Source of the DNA: Tomocerus qinae
Taxonomy: Eukaryota > Arthropoda > Collembola > Entomobryomorpha > Tomoceridae
Reading direction: 5' to 3'
Length of the DNA stretch: 64,000 bases
Assembly: GCA_020055645.1 (NCBI GenBank)
Contig: CM034549.1
Span: forward strand, 11,807,501-11,871,500
Shown here piece after piece: positions 23,966 through 36,479 of the stretch. How positions within the stretch are numbered: the stretch's first letter is position 1; each line of letters begins with the position of its first letter. The translations under genes were made by a program, and so were the position numbers. Under the pieces are notes generated by a model that had not been told where the DNA came from, did no database searches, and was given only the letters and a program-made list of their open reading frames with translations.

Positions 23966-26900
23966 TTACTGGATATTGAGCATTAATTTTGGAGGCTCTG
24001 CTCTAGGAGCTGGCTCTACGTCCCTTGGTAAAAGCTCGATTCTGTTTCTGTCATTTCGGTCCGCTGGGTAGTACAGTTCGTCCACTTCGAGTAAACTATT
24101 TCCGGGAAGAATAACGTGATTTTCCCCTCCAATTGGTGCCTCACAAACATTACAAGTACTTGCTTGTGCAGCTCCCTGTCCCAAAACAAGTCCAATTATA
24201 AATATTATATTCAAATTGACTTCTGTGTACGTAAATACAATTAGAATGGACTACTTACACCGCACTCTGTTATAATGTAAGGATGACCGTTGCGGCATTT
24301 GAACCAACGCCCGTTCCTGTTTTGGTGCTTTAAAGCTTGAACTACCTCCCGTTTCTCTTTGGAATCCAACTTTATTTGAGACTGAGTGTCAACTTCAACT
24401 ATCTAAATATAAATTTTTTTTAAACTACATATTTAATATTATAAATAGATTATTTCATTACTAGCAAAAATAAAATGAAGTTTACTCGCAGATGCTGCCG
24501 GAAGTTGTCTTCAGCTACTAAAGAATATCGTTCATGGTAAAAAAGCACTTCTAATGCTTTGCGATAGGCAAGTTGAGTGCTGTGTCTATTTACAAATTTC
24601 ATTTTCTCTGGTTCTTGATCTTCTCTTACTATCTGTAGCAATTCGAAGTAATCATTGAGCCGCAGAGCTTCTCGATTAAGGTCAACAACTTCACTTTTAG
24701 TCAAAGGTACTTTTCGCACAGTCAAAAGATTTAAGAACTCTTTATTCCGATTAAGCAAATTATTCCGATCCCAGTCTAACCTCATTGCTTGAAGGAGTTC
24801 TGTGCACGTATCTTCACATTTTTGCCATAAACTAATGTATGCTTTATAAGTTTTTAGTGTCACTTTGTTCATCTGCAACAAATTGATCTCTAAATTACTG
24901 AAAAACAACAATTTCAATCTAGAAAATTTGATTATTCCAAGTAAAAAATTCTTACATCGTCTGTAAAGTGTAGCTTAGATATCAAAAACTTGTAAAAATC
25001 TCTAAAAAGTGGCCGCTTCACATAACACATAGTACCCAGTAGTTCTTGGAATTCTTTTCGATTTTCTTCGTCGCTCCCATAAATATTTGTGTATATTCTC
25101 CTCTTATCCTCGGCGTTTATCCAGAGCACTTGTTTGTAGCGTTTGAGTTGCAAAATTGGTTGGCGACAAATCGGGCATCCGATAGAAGAGATTTCCGTTT
25201 CATCTTGTTTGGATGCAATGTATCCATCCAAACTTTCCTTTTCTATTACATGTCGACAGTTATCCATTTGAATAAATCTGATAAAAACATAGCTTAAAAT
25301 TAATTTTTGCTATAGCTATAGGAGTAGATGTTTGTAATAATGATAACCAATATGATAATATAATGTTTATGATAATGAGATGTGCCTTTGCGTAGCCGTC
25401 AAAGGATCCCCTGTAAATATCCCCTTTTCTAATTCATCCCTGTTACATACGCGGCAGAGAGTTGGACAAGTCTCCCCACAGAATCCAATGCAGGCATGAC
25501 CTAGAGGAAACAAGTCAAAATTAGTTAATGGTGTAAGTAATAAGTCAATGAGTAAACATCCGATCTGACAAATTAGTTAGTATTCGGAGTTTGTACATTT
25601 TATGTACATATTTAACAAAAAATAATAATTCAAATTACCACATCGAAGTATTTTAACACAGGGTTTATCACAAACCACAGTACATTGATCATGGCACTTT
25701 CGAGAACAAATCAACCCATCTTCGCAATCACATCGAGCACCACAGTCCTCCTGAAACATTCATAGTGATAAACAAAATTAGATACATTGTGGTGGTAAGT
25801 GTTAATATTGAATTAAACAGAGACACTCAAAATATCTTATTTGACTTACCTCACAAGGATTACATGGGATACCACATATCAGCTCGCATTTTCGATGCTT
25901 GCAACTCCGTTCGCAAGGAGCCTGACAGGGTGGACATTCGTCACTACATAAAGGGGCATTACATAAATGCCCACATATTAATAATCTCTTACACTCTTTA
26001 GTGCATCTTTTGTGCAAACGACCCTGTAAACCTTTTTTAAATAATTAAAATAAACAATTTTAGTAAAGAATAAAAAAAATATATTTAAAGAAATTAGATA
26101 GAATAATTTTTCAAACACAAACTAACAGTCCCAGCAGTTTCCTGCACAAAGATGGCCACATGCCAATTCTCCCGAACAAGGATTCTTACACAGTTCCAAA
26201 ATTAATTTTGGGTCCATGTCCTCCTTTCCACAGTTGACCCGCACTGTATGCATACAATCTGGCAGTAAGGCATTTGGCATAACCAACACAGGACACGGTG
26301 AAGACAATCTCAATTCAACGTTACACGGCACATTTGAGACAATGTGTCCGCACAAAGGATGCTTCTTATCAACCATCACCTACCAAGTTTATCGTTTTTC
26401 ATAAATATGTCACTAATTGATACAAAATAGTTTACATGATCCTAATTGGAATAGTTCAATAATTATTATAGAAGTAATTGGCATAAAAATTAAAAACACT
26501 TACTTCACAAGTACACTCTTCGCCGCATCTATTCTTACAAGGATGGTTCAGTTTGCAGGTTTTTTTACAATTGTTTTGACAAATTTCTCGCTCGTAGTCA
26601 TATTTGCAAAAACATTTCAATAGTCTACCACAATTTTTACAAAGAACATCTTCTTCGTCTGCGGAAACATTACAGGGAGGACAAGGAAGTGCACAAAAAT
26701 GCCCTTTGGAAGGGCAAGGATGACCCCTTTTGCAAGTTTTAGGGCACGACTTGATGGTGTACAGGCAGATTGGATGTCTTTCATTTGGGTGACAACTGTA
26801 TGGACACCTGTGGCCACATGGCATTTCTTCATTACAAATGGCAGTGCATATTCCCACGTCTTCATAGCAGAATTGTGGCTATACAGAATTCATTTTTCAA

Positions 26901-27337
26901 ATGGTGTACAGTTTTTCAAAGAATATATTGTAATTTATTACTATATATAGTCTAACCTTATCATGTCCACACGGGTATTTATCAGTGTTTATAGCTTTGC
27001 ATAAAACCAATTGTCCGTCCAAATTACAGCCTGTCGCAATGTGGTCACAGTATGAAAATCTTGTTACTTTTTTTTCCGGACAAATTAATGAAGAAACGCT
27101 GCTTCTGCAGTCAGCTTTGATGACATGGCCACAATTCAGTTTAAATTGTCGGAAGCATATCAATTCCGAGCTATAGATATCTTTCAAACTCTTTAGTTCT
27201 GTATGGTCACAATGGGTAAATACGACCACAACGAGATCTTCTTGATTTTCTTCGTCCATTTCATCCTCGATTTGATTTCCCTTTTGCCGTCGTTCCTCCA
27301 AAGAACGTCCAAAAGAATCCCAAGTATAATACCGCAT
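23966..27337 (-). CDS. NFX1-type zinc-finger protein, ZNFX1 C-terminal-like
   Basis: Ten minus-strand exons: 27337-26957, 26878-26504, 26379-26127, 26031-25850, 25750-25639, 25500-25386, 25277-24956, 24872-24486, 24402-24259, 24175-23966, giving 826 residues. It has repeated NFX1-type Cys/His modules (CGHRCPYSCH, CGHLCAGNC, CGHLCNAPLC), a CPICRQPI pair, a helical region, and the terminal ZNFX1-type finger (GRWFKCRNGHPYIITECG then CNVCEAPIGG). This is the layout of the C-terminal half of ZNFX1, an RNA-binding factor in small-RNA and antiviral pathways. The SF1 helicase core that precedes these fingers in ZNFX1 is absent: the predicted start is at 27337, only a short acidic N-terminus lies before the first Cys motif, and no helicase motif lies upstream. 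One intron uses a GC donor (25385-25384). A longer gene with distant exons cannot be excluded. Confidence 0.85.
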
Positions 27338-29067
27338 TGTAATTAATTTAACATGACAGTACCTGCCCTGACAGCAAAAAAAGGCCTAAACCCGGATGAC
27401 GGAGAAATTTGGAGTACCCTCTTCACCTCCGCGCGCCAGCAGTCGACTGACTGAATAGGCGTACTTGGGGACGTACGTAATACGAACGATTAAAGCATAA
27501 TGTTGAACATTACGTTACGTACTTTTTGATATCCTAAATTACATTAATTACATAATTACGTCACATAATCATAAAAATGGTGCATAAATTATCTAATTAT
27601 GCGTCACCTTTTCCCACATCCACATCCGACACTGGATCAGTCAGAGTCAGAGCAGAGTGAGCACACCGAGCACAGATCAGCTTTGCTCTGCTCAGCTCGT
27701 TCGTCGGGCACGGCACAGGTACAACACAACATAGCAAAACAGTTTCCTGAGAATTGAGAATTAAACGGTTTTCGGACATAGAGCATCACTTTGTTCAATA
27801 TTCAATACAGAAGGCGGTAAGCTAATTCCATGTGACACGTTATAATATACTATTATCACAATCATATCCATGTCCATGCCTCATTTGTAACATAAAAGCA
27901 AAGAGAAGGTACGTTCTTTGCTTTGTTTAGACTGTTATTGCATAGTTCCATAGCTAGTCGGATTTGATAAAAATAACACTATTTATTTTTGTTTGAACAA
28001 TGTAATATTAGTAATAGTATTATAGGAGTTGGTTTGATGACAGAGACAATTTTTAGTTGGTATTGTGTTAAAGATGTTTTAAATATTTTACGTCAGGGAA
28101 TTGATTTCAATAAAAGCTTCGCCGGGCGAGCTAATGAGGGTTTATGTAAGGAATGTAGGAATAAGGTTTGATGAGGTTTGGTGAAAATTTTCATTTAATC
28201 AATATTGACATTCTTGTTACTGCTATTTTTGGTTTCAGATAATTGGTTAATGGTGACTTATATTTTCAAATAGTTGAAACAAATATGGTCCGGTCCACTG
28301 ATTAACTGTTTTCTAAAATTATTGTCTTCGGGTATTTTTATATAAAAATTAGAACGAAGGAACACTAATTAGCAAGGGCCTCAATTAGAAGAAAATTTTC
28401 GGGTTTTAAGGCAAAAATTCCTTGATTTTCTTCCCCCCTCCCCTGGCTGCGACCTTGAGTAATTATCAACATTCAGAGTCATAGTGATACGATAGTGGCT
28501 AGTTGGTACTGGTTATTATAGTGTGATTATTATAGTGTGTGGTTTTAGTGTTATTCACTTCTGAATATCGTTTGGGTAGTTTAACAATAACGTAACGTAC
28601 ATGGTAGTATAGTATAACCGCGAAACCATACCTATACCTATATCAATATCTCAAAAGTGAGTATTCAAGTCAAGTATTCATGCCAGTGCAAATACAAACT
28701 AAACAAAGCACGGAGAGAACATAACAGACGAAGATCAACAGATCAACGGAACACAGGAAGACGGCCTTCTCCTTTTGTCAACGGCCGACTGACTAACATC
28801 AACTAACAAATTAACTGTTTATTGTCCCGTCATTGCCCATTACAAGTATCATTAACTATTTCATGACTAACTTAAAATTTTGACTAATAATCCAACTACT
28901 TTCAAAACCTGTAGTTTTGTAACTATTGTGTATGAGGTACTTTTTTCCGGCACTTTTGTACAATTTTGTAGGGTAGAGAAACCAATAATAGTTTTAGGAA
29001 CTTAGTTAAAAATTGGAAATCGCAATTTAAAAAGTGTTCAGTGAAGGAGCTTAAAGTAATAATAACA
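27338..29067. promoter_or_regulatory. Shared divergent promoter region of the ZNFX1-like gene and CDK1
   Basis: About 1.7 kb between two start codons on opposite strands. Locally GC-richer patches lie at 27400-27470 and 27600-27720, including an 8-bp inverted repeat (gagcagag/ctctgctc at 27650-27657 and 27686-27693). No coding exon supported. 5' UTR exons may lie here. Confidence 0.4.
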
Positions 29068-30888
29068 ATGACGGAAGATTATACAAGGATTGAAAAACTG
29101 GGCGAAGGTAATCAGTAATTCATTCTTCTTCCAAAATTACTTACAACTACAACCTATTTCATTACTTTTCAATTATGTCGCTAATTTTCATTTAATTTCA
29201 ACCATGCATCAAAGTGAGGTGGACTCCGTAAATGAAAAATCAGGCACATGCAGTTTTAAAATTTAAAAAAATCTTTTTGAGTCTTATTGATTATAAATAC
29301 ATTGTGGCATTCATTTTTAGGTACTTATGGAGTAGTTTACAAATGCAGACACAAGAAATCAGGGGAATTTGCTGCTTTGAAAAAAATTCGCATCGAAAAT
29401 GAAGAAGAAGGTGTCCCACCTACAGCCCTGCGTGAAATTTCGATTCTTAAAGAATTGTCTGCACATCCAAATATAGTGGGGTAATCTAAATACTAAATAC
29501 ATGTATAGGATATAATAAATATAAATGTAGTAAATATAATCCTATAAATTACGCTAATAACTAAAGACTAAAGTCACAGCCTTTTAATTTTAGTTATTTG
29601 TGTTGCTTTTTTAACAATATTATTGGATATATGAAAGCTAATCACAATTTCTGTGGTGCTAATGATAAAACGTTTTAACTTTAAAACATAAATCTCTTCT
29701 ACACCGAAAAAACTATTTTTTTTCGTTTTAGGTTACGAGATGTCATCATGCAGGAAGGCAAGTTATATTTGGTGTTTGACTTTTTATCAATGGATTTGAA
29801 GAAGTACATCGACAGCTATGGGCATGGAAAGTTTTTGGAAATGACAACAATCAAATCGCTGACTTATCAGGTTCGGTGTGCAAATAGAGTAGCTCTATGT
29901 TGTATTTACTGTCAGAGATCTATATTGAAATAATTTTTTAACCCTTTGTATTATGCACTAAAACTACTCACAGGCAGTCCATGTCCATTATTCCATCTTA
30001 ACTTCACTTTTTTTGAAATGGCAAAATGTGTAAAGATCTATTCAATTAGTTCAAAGGCAAAACATTAACATTGATTGATGCCTCTGATAATTAAATAGAC
30101 TTTAATAGACCCAGAACCCTGTACACATTTTAAGGGACTTTAAAATTGAGCTCGATTTGTTAATACAATCCTTGGTAAGTTCTTTAAATAAATCTTTTAA
30201 AATAATGTAGCTGCTCAGAGGAATGCTGTTTTGTCATCAAAGGAGAGTCTTACATAGAGACCTGAAACCCCAAAATCTCCTGATTGACCTGAAAGGGAAT
30301 TTGAAAATTGCTGATTTTGGCCTTGCCCGTGCATTTGGAGTTCCGTTGAGAGCTTATACTCATGAAGTTGTAACTCTATGGTACAGAGCCCCTGAAGTTC
30401 TGCTGGGTTCACCAAGATACTCATGTCCGGTTGATATTTGGTCAGTAGGTTGTATAATGGCTGAATTGGTCACAAAAAAACCGCTCTTCCAAGGTGACTC
30501 TGAAATCGATCAACTTTTTCGAATTTTTCGGTATACATTTTTACCATTATTTATTTGTTTTGTATTACTTGCCCCTTTAACTTAAATCAACACTAATTAA
30601 TGTTTTCTACACAATTCTAGTATTCTGAGAACACCGACCGAAGAAATATGGCCGGGCGTTTCTGAGCTTCCAGATTACAAAGCAACATTTCCAAAATGGA
30701 CTGAAGTAAATTTAGGAGCTCAAGTTGGTACAAGGCTTTCGGAAAACAAGGATGGTATGGATCTTTTGCATCAAATGTTGGCATACAGTCCGCCTGCAAG
30801 AATGAGTGCCAAATCAGCGATAGCCCATCCCTTCTTCGATGACTTTGATAAATCAGGCTTGCCTAAATTCGATGACAATATATGTTAA
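29068..30888 (+). CDS. CDK1: Cyclin-dependent kinase 1 (Cdc2) homologue
   Basis: Five exons: 29068-29107, 29321-29480, 29732-29870, 30211-30530, 30621-30888, giving 308 residues against about 300 in the family. The glycine loop is [10 protein letters not shown], with the inhibitory Thr-Tyr pair kept. The catalytic Lys sits in AALKKIR, and HRDLKPQN and DFGLAR are intact. The T-loop Thr is in [17 protein letters not shown]1-type signatures include [24 protein letters not shown] and [17 protein letters not shown]. The cyclin-binding helix reads [18 protein letters not shown], where CDK1 and CDK2 normally have PSTAIRE. It drives mitotic entry with cyclins A and B. The closest match is CDK1 rather than CDK2. 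AATAAA at 31367. Confidence 0.92.
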
Positions 30889-32143
30889 GCTAATGATGCC
30901 ATTTTATGCCAAGAACACACTTCAAATCAATTTTTGCTCGACTGTCCATTTCTCAGCAACCAAACTTCGCAAGAGAGATTTGGCTTTATCAAAAATTCAA
31001 ACAAAGGCTATAATTTATCATTCACTACTGCCTCCTGCATGAAGTTCAAAAGCTAAACGTATATTATTATATCCGGTTACTTAGAAATGGAACTGTGCAC
31101 CAACGTCTTAATCTTTATATCATTATATGCATCAATTTTTGTACATTTTCCGTAACAGTGTAATTATTACCCAGTTTTTGCTAGATATTGTTAAACAATG
31201 CAACATGTGGTTCATGTTCTGATAGATAATTTTATAGAAAGTGGTTAGATAAAGTATTCCATAAACATATGAAAAACTTTACAATATAATAATATTTGCT
31301 AATAATTAAGATTTAACTATGCTCCAATTTTCAATTACAAAGTACATTACGTAGAACAAATGTCATAATAAAATTTTTGTATTTTGTTTTTACTTGTATT
31401 TATTTTAAGTGACCTAACTGATTCGTGTTTCAGCATTGTTTCGGCCCGACCATTCCATTCCAACAACAGTTAACAACATAGTTATTTTTATTTATTGTTA
31501 AGTACTACTTTAACTTTACTACTTTATGCACATTTACAATTTGATCGTACGCGACAGACACATCCGTGCATATAATAAAAAGCCCACCGCGGTCATACCA
31601 GTCATCAACAGCATATAATATAATAAAAAATACTTTTATTTCTTTCTAACTTGGATTGGAATAGCATAAAAGTTAAGTTAAAAATTATTGTATATTTTAT
31701 TACCTATTTCTAATATTGTTCAACAAGAAAGGAGTGAAGGCTGTTGATATATTTGATTTGATATTGTATTTGAGAATTTTGACAAAAATTTTGACGAAGT
31801 AATAATTTTTTGCTCATTGCTTCTATGTACATCACCAAAAACCATCCAAACCAAATCAAAATTACCATCATCGGTATGATTATAGTAATAAGACTAAAAT
31901 CTGACCTTGCCGTGCGTGCAAGAGTGGCAAATTTCGTTATATAAACTTAGCGTCAACCGGGGTTTTGTGCTCTGCTGTTCTCTTGTTTTATGCTGTCATT
32001 TAGCTGATTGTTCCTTGATTTTTGTTGCAATTATCGGATTTTCAATAATTTTTGGAATTTTTAAACATAAAAGTGCACCAGGCAAAAAATAAGATTTTTT
32101 TTGCGGCAGTAGAAATCCAGACAGAGCCAATAATATTATCAAA
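30889..32143. other. 3' flank of CDK1 and promoter of ACTL6A
   Basis: Tandem genes separated by about 1.25 kb. CDK1's likely poly(A) signal is at 31367. The open frame at 31907-32092 lacks support. No other feature seen. Confidence 0.5.
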
Positions 32144-35100
32144 ATGAGTGGAGGGGTTTACGGTGGAGGTAATTTTTTAATTCAAAATTGATTTTTGTGT
32201 CTATTCTATTCACTATTGTTTTTTTTGTTTATGGGGTTAAAAATTAAACGAGCATGATTATAATTAATATATAATAATAAATTGCCCTGTCACTTATTCT
32301 ATTTGAATGAATAATGCGAAAAGGTTTTATTATTTATTGAGTCATGAGTTGAGTAGTTTGTGTCTTGTGATTTTGGATTTATATTTGTTTGTTGTTTCTT
32401 TTGCTTTTGTTCCGTAGATGAGGTAGGGGCTTTGGTGTTCGACGTTGGACATTTTTCGTTTCGTGCTGGATACGCTGGGGAAGATGTTCCTAAAACAGAA
32501 GTTCCCAGTATGGTTGGAATATCAGAAGAAGCAGCCGCTAGTACTCCAATGGAAATCGATGGAAATAACTCAAATGGAATGATGACAGAGGTTAAATACG
32601 GGAAAAAGTACACCATCGACACTACAAACATTCATGTAGCCAAATCAGGTATTTGGACTTCAAATTTTAAACCACCATACAACCATATATATACCATGCG
32701 ATTTGCCTTTTGCCATGCTCATTTTGTTTGATGTATACTGTGTATTATAAAGATTAATTCAGTAGTCAACTACTACATCAACTAAATCTATTTATAATAA
32801 TTGTTATATTTTATTGTATTTAGGAATGGAAGTAGCTCCTTTTCTTAAAGACGGAGCTGTCGAAGATTGGGATATGTTTGAAAAGGTCGTGGATTATGTT
32901 TACGGCCATTCTTTAAATGCATCAGCAGAATATCATCCTTTACTAATGTCTGAACCTCCATGGAACACAAGAAATAAAAGAGAGAAACTTACAGAATTGT
33001 TTTTTGAAAAGTTAGATTTTTATAATTGCCACATTACTATTCTATCAAATTGTTGCTTAACGCAGTGAATTCGGAATTTTCATGTTTACATATTTTTACG
33101 TGACAATTTGTTTTACCGTCTTATATTGCTATTGTATAGATATCAAGTTCCAGCATTCTTCCTGGCTAAAACTGCCGTTCTTGCAGCATTTGCTAATGGA
33201 AGAAGTACAGGCGTTGTTGTTGACAGTGGGGCTACTCACACATCTGCCATCCCAGTTCATGACGGATATGTATTGTCCCAAGGTATTTTATCAGAGTTTG
33301 AGTTTGATTATTATCAATATTTTTGAAATGCTCATGTTGCAATGTAATTGTAAGAATGCATTGCACCATTCGAATGGTCTAATACCTAATACCCAAATAA
33401 TGATCGTAACATTTAGTTTACATACCTACTTATGTATTGTTTTTCGTAGTTTATTATTTTGCGACTTACTTGTTACTTTTAATTATAAATTGTGTAATTG
33501 TACAGGTATTGTTAAAAGTCCTCTTGGCGGTGACTTTATTACTCTACAGTGTAAGAATTATCTAGAAGAAAATGGAATAGAAGTTGTGCCACCGTACATG
33601 ATAGCAGGCAAAGAACAAGTTTGGGAAAATGAAAAGGCCAAGTATACCAAGAAACCTAATATCCCTGAAGTTACCAAGTCTTGGCATAATTATATGACGA
33701 AAGTAATGATTTCCTTTACAGATGCTCATAACTTTATGTGGAAATTATTTATTTTTACATTTTTACTATGTAAGGATTAGGGGAAAATACTAAATTACTT
33801 TTTACAGGTAGTTGTTCAAGACTTTCAATCCAGTGTTCTTCAGGTTTCGGATAGTCCTTATGATGAAGAGACAGCACAAACAATGCCTCAAGTTCATTAT
33901 GAATTTCCCAACGGTTATCATCAAGTGAGTAAAACATTATAATGATGTGTTTGTCTCGGGTAACAGTTAGTAATTAGGAACATTGCTGTTCATAAATTAA
34001 AAGAGGGTTCGCTATAAGGACATTTTGACGGATGTAGATAGCCCTTATAATTCTACACTAGATACATGTATATGTTCAATGTTCCTTTACCTAAAATGCA
34101 ACCTGCTTTTATATACAGTAAATAAAAAATGGACTAGATGTCAAAAATATCGTAATTTTGATGTTATAGATATATGGATATAATACATAATAATATTAAT
34201 TGTGATTACCTGTATTACCTAGGTACGTTTTAATGTAGGCTATTGCACCATATTGTATCACTAAGGACTATGTTTAGGTGCAATATGATAGAAGATATAG
34301 GGTTAGAAATTACGGAAATACGGTGAAAAAGCTGAATTTTTGGCCTATTTTCAATATTTAAAATTAGAAAGCATAAGGAACGACTCGGACTCGCGACTCG
34401 TAGTTTTCACACCAAAGTTGCTCGAAACTCTTATCTTTATAATAGTATTTTCAAAAGTGTCCAAAACCCCAGCCAACTAAGTCAAAATCCACATTTAATT
34501 TACATTATAATCAGAGTTGCATTTTAGGTATTGGTACATATATTGTAACATAATATTAAGAACTATCTTCTAGTTCCGTCATAATCTTCTTATTTATAGG
34601 GTACCATCCTTTGTTTTGTGTTCATGTAATCTTGTTACACGTTTTATTGCATTGTTGTGATAATTTTAGATATAATTTCAAATATATTGCCTTTTTTAAC
34701 GAATGTATTCCATTTACAACAACGGAAATAAGGTATTTTATTTTCTTTCAGGATTTCGGAGTGGAGAGATTTCGTTTGGCTGAACCATTATTTGATCCTA
34801 GCGGTCTACGAGGAGTTGGAACAACTATGTTAGGAGCCGGACATTTAGTAACTACGTGTGTTGGCATGTGTGATGTGGATTTACGACCGGTATGTAACTA
34901 TTATTGAATTTTAAAATGAAGTCAATTTTGGTTTTGAAAATTAAATAAGTTTAACTATAGATGTTCTGAAAATTATCTTATTTACTTTATTAAAGGCTTT
35001 GTATGGAAGTGTAATTGTGACTGGAGGAAATTCACTACTTCAGGGATTTACTGAAAGGCTTAATAGAGATTTGTCCACAAAAACTCCACCAGTAATTCTG

Positions 35101-35348
35101 ATTTATTTTTCTTAACGTTTTCACTTTTCTGTCAGATCAAACCGATAATTAATTATGTTCATTTCATTTTCAAATTGTAGAGTATGCGGTTGAAAATTGT
35201 TGCCGTTACTGGGACGGGAGAAAGACGATTCGGCGCTTGGATCGGTGGTTCAATTTTAGCTTCTCTTGGGTCTTTTCAGCAGTTATGGATTTCAAAACAA
35301 GAGTATGAAGAATCTGGAAAATCTCAAATTGAAAGGAAATGTCCCTAA
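32144..35348 (+). CDS. ACTL6A: Actin-like protein 6A / BAP55 (BAF and INO80/TIP60 subunit)
   Basis: Nine exons: 32144-32168, 32418-32648, 32824-33010, 33140-33282, 33506-33702, 33808-33924, 34752-34889, 34996-35091, 35181-35348, giving 433 residues. Near-identical family blocks: [97 protein letters not shown], and the C-terminal [20 protein letters not shown]. This nuclear actin-related protein is a core subunit of SWI/SNF (BAP), INO80 and NuA4/TIP60 chromatin complexes. Start at 32144 gives the conserved N-terminus. The intron at 33925-34751 is the longest and holds nothing recognisable. AATAAA at 35562. Confidence 0.95.
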
Positions 35349-36479
35349 TTTATTGAATAACTGTAGGCCATAGACGTTACAGCATCTGTATTATAGTATA
35401 TATTTATCTGTACATATCTTGACGTTTTTTTATTTTAATTTAATTGTTGTTTTCACATGTAGATAGTTCTACAAGCAGTTAAAGTCTTCTGTAAAATGTA
35501 TTGTGCTTACTTGTTGGTAGGAATATAAAACTCAAAAATTGTGAAGTGTGAAATGATTGATAATAAATTAAAATATTTTTTCCAAAATGGTCGTTGTACT
35601 CATAGGTTTTTTTGGTAACTTATTTTATTATCACTCGCACATTTTATGTTTATTTTCATTAAAACCTGTGATACTGGGTCGGGTAGTTAAGCTTATAGCC
35701 ACGGAATTAGATACAATCATAATAATAGTACAGACAGTTAACAAAATTAAAATATAACCCGTAAACACCCTCTCGAACAGCAGAAAATAGAAAAAGGTAG
35801 TATTTCTCGCCAAATATTATTCAGCCAAATGTTAATGCTTTAAAATCATCTTTTATAGTTATATTCCGTAAAAGACTCCTTAGCTAATTAATTACTTAAT
35901 TGCAATGTAAACTTATTGCCATTATTCATGAATATTCAAGGTTCTAGCATCAGTGAATTGAAGGTGGTGGTAATGGGTATCATGCTGTGAATGTGTGAAT
36001 CATCACAATCACAACCTGTGGATCTAAGGTATATACATTCTACATTCTACATCATTTATTAAGATTTTTTAGATTGCTGATTGCATAAAATAACGAAATG
36101 AAAAACTTCATTTTATTGCCTTGCTGTCAAATCAAAGATATCTTTCATTTACGTTTTGGATTTTTATAATATTCGCGCAATTGGTTCTTTGTCTTCATAT
36201 AAATGTCTTTGTCTAACTTCTCATGATGTCTCACCTCAGTAGATTCATGTTTTGTGTTGCCTCTGTGAAATGAACATTTTTTACTTTTCGCAAGCTTCTA
36301 AAAGTATTATTTTTTGCCTTCCATCAAGTCAAGATTCTTGATGTTAACACAATTTTGTCTTATATGGTTCAAGCAGAAGAATATACATTTTTAAAATCAA
36401 GTTTTGAAGTTCAGTGTTCTTTTGTTTGGTTATGCTAGTAATATTTTATTATTAAAAATATTCTAAGAATTAGATTAAC
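35349..36479. other. Intergenic DNA
   Basis: 3' UTR of ACTL6A up to about 35585, then about 900 bp of AT-rich DNA without supported genes. Confidence 0.5.

Noticed and set aside
27597-27779. 60-codon minus-strand frame as a 5' exon of the ZNFX1-like gene
   Set aside because: No matching donor, and no similarity to ZNFX1 N-terminal sequence.
31907-32092. Small hydrophobic frame upstream of ACTL6A
   Set aside because: No consistent start context or splice partners. It sits in the ACTL6A promoter/5' UTR area.
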